From contig JBFWMB010000016.1 of the NCBI GenBank assembly GCA_050251815.1, positions 1 to 64,000 on the forward strand: a stretch of DNA of 64,000 nt. The letters are read 5' to 3'. This DNA comes from GWE2-40-63 sp050251815. GTDB lineage: Bacteria; Bacteroidota; Bacteroidia; Bacteroidales; SZUA-534. The notes beneath the pieces were generated by a model. The model was not told the origin of the DNA. It did no database searches and saw only the letters and a list, made by a program, of their open reading frames with translations. Of this stretch, positions 58,784-64,000 are shown one piece after another (position 1 is the stretch's first letter; every line of letters starts with the position of its first letter). A program made the translations under genes and the position numbers.

Positions 58784-61700
58784 ATGCAGAATAAAGGAGC
58801 TATTAGACTTGTTGCTATTATGTTTGCGCTGGTATCTGCGTACCAGCTTTTTTTTACTGTTAAAACAGCACAAGTAGAGAAGGATGCAAGAGAATATGCT
58901 CAGGGTGACAAACTGAAAGAAGTTATGTATCTTGACTCGATTGCAACCAAACCGGTTTACAACTTTTTTTGGATTAAAGAGTTCACTTACCGTGATTGTA
59001 AAGAGCGCGAAATAAACCTGGGGCTTGACCTTAAAGGAGGTATGAACGTGATTCTTGAAGTTTCGGTAGTCGACGTGGTTCGTTCGTTGTCGAACTATAG
59101 CGACGATGCCACCTTCAACAAAGCCATTGAAATTGCCCGCCAAAGGCAGGTAAGTGACGGACAGGCCAATTTTGTCAGCTTATTCGGTCAGGCTTTTCAG
59201 GAGTTGGATCCCAATGCGCAGCTGGCAGCCATATTTAATACCATCGAATTAAAAGATAAAGTTAACTTCTCATCGACCAACGAAGAAGTTTTGGATGTGA
59301 TTCGTCTGGAAGCCGAGTCGGCTATCAGCAACTCGTTTAACATTCTTCGTAACCGTATCGATAAGTTTGGGGTAACCCAGCCAAACATTCAGCGACTGGG
59401 TAACTCAGGCCGTATTCTGGTTGAACTTCCCGGGGTTAAAGATCCCGAGCGGGTGCGTAAGCTGCTCCAGGGAACAGCCAACCTTGAGTTCTGGGAAACT
59501 TACGACAACACCGAACTGGTTCAGCAATTGTATGCTGCCAACGACAAGATAAAAGAAGTTAACGAGGCCAAAAAAGCCCTCGAAGCCAAAGATGAAGCCA
59601 CAGTTGAAACACCCCAAACGGAAGAAGCTCCCGAGCTGACCCCACAGGAAGAAGCCGACGAAGCTCTTTCGCTGATCGATCAGTTGGAAAGCGATTCTAC
59701 AGCGATGGATACAACTATGGGTGCCAATTTGGCCAATGACTTTCCACTGTTTTCAGTGTTGCAGCCCCGTTTCTCGCGCGACAACCAGCCACTGCCCGGT
59801 GCCGCTATCGGTATTGCTCACTTTAAAGACACCAATAAGGTAAATGATTACCTGGCTTTGCCTCAGGTAAAAGCCTTGTTCCCACGTAACCTGAAATTAT
59901 TATGGGGCGTTAAAGCCATCGATACCGAAGAACAGTTTTACGAATTGTACGCCATTAAAGTAACCAGCCGCGACGGCCGCGCTGCTTTGGAAGGCGATGT
60001 TATTACCAATGCCCGTAAAGAGTACGCTCAGGGCCGTGGTGATGCTGAAGTATCAATGAGTATGAATGCCGAAGGTGCCAAAGTTTGGGCCCGTTTAACC
60101 GGTAACAACGTAGGGCGTGCCATTGCCATTGTGCTCGATAACTACGTATATTCTGCTCCCAATGTGAATCAGGAAATTAAAGGCGGACGTTCTTCAATTA
60201 CCGGTGGATTCACCGTTACCGAGGCTGAAGACCTGGCAAACATTCTGAAGTCAGGTAAAATGCCTGCTCCGGCTAAGATTGAACAGGAAACCATTGTAGG
60301 TCCTTCGTTGGGTAAAGAAGCCATTCAAAAAGGTCTGTGGTCGTTTGTGATTGCTTTTGTGGTGGTGCTCTTGTTTATGATATTCTATTACTCATCGGCT
60401 GGTTTTGCAGCCAACCTGGCCCTGATAACCAACGTGTTCTTTATTATGGGCGTGCTGGCATCGCTGGGGGCTGTGCTTACCCTGCCCGGTATTGCCGGTA
60501 TTGTGCTTACCATTGGTATGGCGGTTGATGCAAACGTGCTTATTTTTGAGCGTATCCGCGAAGAACTGGCTGCCGGTAAAGGCATTAAGCTGGCTATTAA
60601 AGACGGTTACGGCAATGCCTACTCGGCCATTATCGACTCGAACTTAACCACCTTAATTACCGCCTTTATTCTGGGATATTTTGGTAAAGGCCCCATCCAT
60701 GGCTTTGCCATTACCTTAGGTATTGGTATTTTATCGTCGTTGTTCTCGGCCATCTTTATTACCCGCTTTGTATTTGAGCGTACTTTGTCAAAAAATAAAG
60801 AGCCTAAGTTTGCCAGCAAACTTACCGAAGGCTTCCTTAAAAATACCAAAATCGACTTCCTGGGTAAGCGTAAAATATTCTATGCCCTCTCTTCTGTTTT
60901 GATTTTGATTAGCATTGGTTCGCTGGTTACCCGCGGATTAAACCAAAGCATCGACTTTACCGGAGGTAGAACCTATGTTATCCGTTTCGATGAAGCCGTG
61001 AATACCGTCGATGTGCAAAGCGCTTTAATGGCCGAACTGGGAACTACTCCCGAGGTGAAAACTTATGGTGAAGCCAACCAGGTGAAGATAACCACCAAAT
61101 ATCTGGTCGATGCCGAAGTGGCTCCCGAAGCAGATATGGCTATGGCGGTAGAGCACCTTACCGGTGACGAACCCGATGTGGACGATGTGGTGGAAGTAAA
61201 ATTATTCACCGCCCTTAAAAAAGGTAATTTCCTTTCTGAGGATTTAGGCTTTAAGGAATTCATTTCAGATTACCGGATGAGCTCTGAGAAAGTGGGTCCA
61301 ACCATTGCCGGCGACATTAAACGTTCTGCTGTGTATTCTGTGGTATTTGCGCTCCTTGCTATCTTCCTCTACATTCTGTTCCGTTTCCGTAACTGGCAGT
61401 ATGGTATGGGTGCTGTGGTAGCCCTGATTCACGACGTTACCATAATCCTGGGGCTGTATTCGTTAACTTACAGTATTATGCCTTTCTCCATGTCGGTCGA
61501 CCAGGCATTTATTGCGGCCATTCTTACGGTGGTGGGTTATTCCATTAACGACACCGTGGTGGTATTCGACCGCATCAGGGAATACCTGTTGCTGTACTCA
61601 AAACGCGATAGAAAAGATATCTTGAACGTGTCACTGAATAGTACTTTGAGTCGTACCTTTATGACTTCGTTAACTACCTTCCTCGTGTTGCTTGCCATCT

Positions 61701-61840
61701 TTATCTTTGGTGGTGAGGTAATCCGCGGATTTGTATTCGCCATTCTGGTGGGTATTGTGGTAGGTACTTACTCGTCGCTTTTTGTGGCAACACCGGTTGT
61801 TTATGACACCATGCGAAAAGTTGAAAAGAAAAAACGTTAA
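58784..61840 (+). CDS. secDF: fused SecDF protein translocase subunit
   Basis: The 1018-residue protein joins SecD and SecF, which use the proton gradient to pull exported proteins through SecYEG. The SecD half begins with a transmembrane helix and LGLDLKGGMNVILEV (about 77-91), then the periplasmic P1 domain with an insert rich in Glu and Ala (about 265-300), and the six-helix block with GIVLTIGMAVDANVLIFERIREEL (about 570-593). The SecF half starts near residue 690 and carries GLNQSIDFTGGRTYVI and VVGYSINDTVVVFDRIRE. Fusion of the two is the normal form in Bacteroidota. A terminator follows. Confidence 0.96.
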   Translation: MQNKGAIRLVAIMFALVSAYQLFFTVKTAQVEKDAREYAQGDKLKEVMYLDSIATKPVYNFFWIKEFTYRDCKEREINLGLDLKGGMNVILEVSVVDVVRSLSNYSDDATFNKAIEIARQRQVSDGQANFVSLFGQAFQELDPNAQLAAIFNTIELKDKVNFSSTNEEVLDVIRLEAESAISNSFNILRNRIDKFGVTQPNIQRLGNSGRILVELPGVKDPERVRKLLQGTANLEFWETYDNTELVQQLYAANDKIKEVNEAKKALEAKDEATVETPQTEEAPELTPQEEADEALSLIDQLESDSTAMDTTMGANLANDFPLFSVLQPRFSRDNQPLPGAAIGIAHFKDTNKVNDYLALPQVKALFPRNLKLLWGVKAIDTEEQFYELYAIKVTSRDGRAALEGDVITNARKEYAQGRGDAEVSMSMNAEGAKVWARLTGNNVGRAIAIVLDNYVYSAPNVNQEIKGGRSSITGGFTVTEAEDLANILKSGKMPAPAKIEQETIVGPSLGKEAIQKGLWSFVIAFVVVLLFMIFYYSSAGFAANLALITNVFFIMGVLASLGAVLTLPGIAGIVLTIGMAVDANVLIFERIREELAAGKGIKLAIKDGYGNAYSAIIDSNLTTLITAFILGYFGKGPIHGFAITLGIGILSSLFSAIFITRFVFERTLSKNKEPKFASKLTEGFLKNTKIDFLGKRKIFYALSSVLILISIGSLVTRGLNQSIDFTGGRTYVIRFDEAVNTVDVQSALMAELGTTPEVKTYGEANQVKITTKYLVDAEVAPEADMAMAVEHLTGDEPDVDDVVEVKLFTALKKGNFLSEDLGFKEFISDYRMSSEKVGPTIAGDIKRSAVYSVVFALLAIFLYILFRFRNWQYGMGAVVALIHDVTIILGLYSLTYSIMPFSMSVDQAFIAAILTVVGYSINDTVVVFDRIREYLLLYSKRDRKDILNVSLNSTLSRTFMTSLTTFLVLLAIFIFGGEVIRGFVFAILVGIVVGTYSSLFVATPVVYDTMRKVEKKKR

Positions 61841-61879
61841 GAACAGCAGGCAGGCTTGCTTGTTTGTTTCAAATTATAG

Positions 61880-61911
61880 AATAGCCCGGCTGGTCCGGGC
61901 TATTTTCTTTT
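61880..61911 (+). terminator. terminator after secDF
   Basis: AATAGCCCGG (61880-61889) pairs perfectly with CCGGGCTATT (61895-61904) around CTGGT, followed by TTCTTTT. Confidence 0.85.
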
Positions 61912-62044
61912 GATAACAGGGCGATACCGGGCCATTTGGCCACAACTGAAAGTTGGTTAAGCAGAAAAAAGTTACTGATGCATATACCAGCCATGAAATC
62001 TGAGCAATAGTTTATATATTTACTACTTATTAAAACCGCAAGCA

Positions 62045-62701
62045 ATGATTCGTATTGAGAATATTCATAAATCGTTTGGAGCCGTTGAGGTGTTAAAAGG
62101 AATTGATTTACAGATTGAAAAAGCCGAGATTGTTTCGATAGTGGGCAAGAGCGGAGCCGGTAAAACCACGCTCTTACAGATTGTTGGAACCCTTCTGAAG
62201 GCCGATTCGGGAAGGATTACCATAAATGATACCGAGGTGAGCCGTCTTAAAGAAAAATCGCTGTCGAAATTCCGTAACCGAAACCTGGGTTTTGTTTTTC
62301 AGAACCATCAGCTGTTGCCCGAGTTTACGGCGCTCGAAAACGTGATGATACCCGGCCTGATTGCCCAGCATTCGCGAAAGAACCTGGAGCAGAAAGCCAA
62401 AGAAGTATTGGAGTTTTTAAACCTTGGGCACCGCATGGAGCACAAACCCAAAGAGCTTTCGGGTGGCGAACAGCAGCGTGTGGCTGTTGCCCGGGCTTTG
62501 ATTAACGACCCCGAAGTTATTCTGGCCGACGAACCATCGGGCAACCTCGACACCCAGAATAAGGAAGAACTGCATCAGTTGTTTTTTACCCTGCGCGACA
62601 CCTTTCATCAGACTTTTATTATTGTAACCCACGACATGGCCCTGGCCAAAATGAGCGACCGCACCGTAACCATGCAGGACGGAAAGATTCTGAACCCATA
62701 G
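62045..62701 (+). CDS. lolD: ABC transporter ATP-binding protein, LolD-like
   Basis: The 218-residue ATPase matches the LolD/MacB-type group: Walker A GKSGAGKTT (about 35-43), Q-loop region VFQNHQLLPEFTALENVMIP, signature LSGGEQQRVAVARAL, Walker B VILADEPSGNLD and switch His in IVTHDMALA. In the Lol system it drives release of lipoproteins from the inner membrane. No LolC/LolE-type permease gene lies nearby, so its partner must be elsewhere. The gene stands alone between the secDF terminator and a tandem repeat array. No -7 element with TTTG was found upstream. Confidence 0.88.
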   Translation: MIRIENIHKSFGAVEVLKGIDLQIEKAEIVSIVGKSGAGKTTLLQIVGTLLKADSGRITINDTEVSRLKEKSLSKFRNRNLGFVFQNHQLLPEFTALENVMIPGLIAQHSRKNLEQKAKEVLEFLNLGHRMEHKPKELSGGEQQRVAVARALINDPEVILADEPSGNLDTQNKEELHQLFFTLRDTFHQTFIIVTHDMALAKMSDRTVTMQDGKILNP

Positions 62702-62793
62702 GCCGGCAACTATTCAGGTATTGCTTCCCAATTTTAACAGGAAGAACAAAAGGCATTATCCGGGTATATTCTTTGGTACTCCCGGTGATTTTT

Positions 62794-62976
62794 AAATCAG
62801 GTACGTACCTGATTTAATTTAAGTACGTACCTGTTTTGATTCCGGTACGTACCTGTTTTCATTCCGGTACGTACCTGTTTTCATTTTGGTTCTTATATGT
62901 TTTCACTTTGGTACGTACCTGTTTTCATTTTGGTACTTACCTAATTCAAAACGGGTACTTACCTTTTTTAAAAAGA
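62794..62976. repeat. eight-unit 22-bp tandem array with palindromic GGTACGTACC cores
   Basis: Cores of the form GTACGTACCTG begin at 62801, 62823, 62845, 62867, 62889 (degenerate), 62911, 62933 and 62955, exactly 22 bases apart. Units read roughly GGTACGTACCTGTTTTCATT. The first unit (62794-62815) is a perfect 22-bp palindrome. The last two cores have GTACTTACCT. The array directly follows the lolD gene by 90 bases. Confidence 0.9.
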
Positions 62977-62996
62977 TCACGATCTTTTTTAAAAAA
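62964..62996. terminator. bidirectional terminator between the repeat array and the T9SS cargo gene
   Basis: AAAAAGATC and GATCTTTTT (62970-62978 and 62981-62989) pair around AC, flanked by further T and A tracts. It can end transcripts from both directions. It overlaps the end of the last repeat unit. Confidence 0.7.
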
Positions 62997-63033
62997 GTCC
63001 CGACGTTTTAAAGGGGGTATGCTAAAGTTGTTT

Positions 63034-64000
63034 TTAATAGAACAGGTGGACGTATCCGGGTACTTTAAACTCGCGACCGTCCCAACCCTGGGCCAGAATC
63101 ACATAGTAATAAACCCCGGGTTTGGCCATCCCTCCAAAGCGGGTGTTCCCGTCCCAGCCCTGCACGCCATCTTCGGTCCAGCTTCCGTCTTCATCTTCAT
63201 ACTCGTAAACCTTATTTCCCCAGCGGTTGTAGATTTTTATGGAAAAATACTTTACCGAAACCGGAAGTGCTTTGTCGAGAAAGTAGAAGGTGGGGTTGTT
63301 TCCTGCGGTACTCATGGGATTAAATACATTGGGCAGCATCTCACGCTTGGAGGGAAACTGGGTGGTATCGACAATCACGAAATCAATTTTGCGGATAGTG
63401 TCCATGCAACGATCGTTGTTGGCATTGTAAACCGGTCCCCAGGTAAACAGCTTCACATCGTAGCCTTCTTTGTATTCAACAACCGACTCCGGATTGTAAA
63501 CCGGTGCCGGGTGAATGTAATAAATGGAGTCGATAGGTTCGTAGCTTTCTGAAACAGCCAGCAGGGTATCGGCCTCGTCGTGTTGCCACAGCGGATGGTT
63601 GTAAAAATGCCAGCGGAACAGTTCCCCGTTTTTGGTGTCGTTAACAAACCATACGCCGTGCGGAGCTTCGGGTCTTACCGTGGTGTCTTTGGGGGTGCTG
63701 GAGCCTTCAGAACCGCTTAAAGCAATGCCTTTAAAATTAGGTTTCACCGCACGGATAATGGGGTAGCCGTCGCGATCGGTTTTGTATTCGTCAATGGTGT
63801 TCGAGAACGAACGCGAATAGTTCAGTGCATCGGTAATGGTTGCTGTAAAGGTAACCGGTTCAACCGGAGCCTTAACCCGGGGCGCAGCTATGGAGGGAAT
63901 GAAGGAATAATCGGAATCGGTTGTCCATTTCAGGCTGGCGCTGTTGGTAAAAGTGAGTGGGCTAAAGTCCACCAGATCGAAATACCGGAAGGTATTTTCA
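63034..64000 (-). CDS. T9SS cargo protein with type-B C-terminal sorting domain (N terminus beyond the window)
   Basis: This gene enters from the right edge; 322 codons are visible and the frame is open to base 64000. The C-terminal 90 residues are the gliding-motility-type (type B) sorting domain: NVFNPMSTAGNNPTFYF, IKIYNRWGNKVYEY, GWDGNTRFGGMAKPGVYYYVI and a final KVPGYVHLFY. Proteins with this domain are secreted across the outer membrane by the type IX system. The preceding part has Ig-like or PKD-like strands (FTATITDALNYSRSFSNTIDEYKT). Enzymatic or adhesive function lies in the missing part. Confidence 0.92.
   Translation of the reverse strand, partial: ENTFRYFDLVDFSPLTFTNSASLKWTTDSDYSFIPSIAAPRVKAPVEPVTFTATITDALNYSRSFSNTIDEYKTDRDGYPIIRAVKPNFKGIALSGSEGSSTPKDTTVRPEAPHGVWFVNDTKNGELFRWHFYNHPLWQHDEADTLLAVSESYEPIDSIYYIHPAPVYNPESVVEYKEGYDVKLFTWGPVYNANNDRCMDTIRKIDFVIVDTTQFPSKREMLPNVFNPMSTAGNNPTFYFLDKALPVSVKYFSIKIYNRWGNKVYEYEDEDGSWTEDGVQGWDGNTRFGGMAKPGVYYYVILAQGWDGREFKVPGYVHLFY

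Noticed and set aside
62794..62976. A CRISPR array.
   Set aside because: The 22-bp units follow each other without unique spacers, the cores are palindromic and no cas gene is present.
62836..63552. A 238-residue plus-strand reading frame starting in the tandem array.
   Set aside because: The first part is the translated repeat array and the rest is antisense to the T9SS cargo gene.

Overview
The window looks like an ordinary chromosomal stretch of a free-living member of the Bacteroidota, most likely an anaerobic or facultative Marinilabiliales/Prolixibacteraceae-type organism (the phylum is well supported, the family is a guess). The evidence is the recurring TAnnTTTG promoter element, the fused 1018-residue SecDF, a C-terminal type-B secretion (T9SS) sorting domain at the right edge, the ParA-ParB-DUF5683 order, the Mpl ligase, a 44-type HU-related protein, and tRNA genes without encoded CCA. 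No transposase, integrase, phage or CRISPR gene was seen.

Layout. 1-4.2 kb: both subunits of methylmalonyl-CoA mutase. 4.4-8.1 kb: tRNA-Leu(UAG), then trigger factor, ClpP and ClpX (nascent-chain folding and proteolysis). 8.1-15.7 kb, mostly minus strand: a secreted ten-repeat protein of unknown function, a threonylcarbamoyl-AMP synthase, DapD, an orphan CheW (plus), RecJ, LipB, LipA and a DUF2062 membrane protein. 16-23.7 kb: LysS, a secreted SGNH hydrolase, an OmpA-domain protein, HflX, MiaA, a Yip1-type membrane protein and SmpB. 23.7-31.2 kb, minus: a calcium-binding-repeat outer membrane protein, a duplicated-domain/SPOR protein, a TGS-domain nucleoside kinase and UvrA.

31.3-40.9 kb, minus: a polysaccharide assembly cluster (aminotransferase, asparagine synthase-like protein, glycosyltransferase, Wza-like export lipoprotein, Wzc-like tyrosine kinase with a Gly-Tyr tail, MraY/WecA-type transferase) followed by a lytic transglycosylase. 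41.0-41.5 kb: a decayed GIY-YIG gene and tRNA-Arg(CCG). 41.6-47 kb: TonB, then a cell-wall neighbourhood of Mpl, a second SGNH hydrolase and a LysM lytic transglycosylase. 47-49.3 kb: DUF5683, ParB, ParA. 49.5-53.2 kb: an RlmL-like RNA methyltransferase, a saccharopine dehydrogenase-type enzyme and an HU-related protein. 53.2-54.06 kb holds no gene but several repeats and large inverted repeats. 54.06-58.5 kb: ABC-2 exporter (ATPase, permease), Ppx/GppA phosphatase and a sigma-54-type response regulator lacking a DNA-binding domain, all on the minus strand and tightly packed. 58.8-62.7 kb: SecDF and a LolD-like ATPase. 62.8-63.0 kb: an eight-unit 22-bp palindromic tandem array. The window ends inside a T9SS cargo gene.

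Most content is housekeeping. No complete undescribed system is evident; the best leads are the ten-repeat secreted protein, the 22-bp palindromic array, the inverted-repeat/tandem-repeat desert near 53.5 kb, the response regulator with GAFTSA and no HTH, and two dispersed SGNH paralogues, one of them in a peptidoglycan context. Several start codons were reassigned because the apparent -7 promoter element lies inside or downstream of the longest reading frame.
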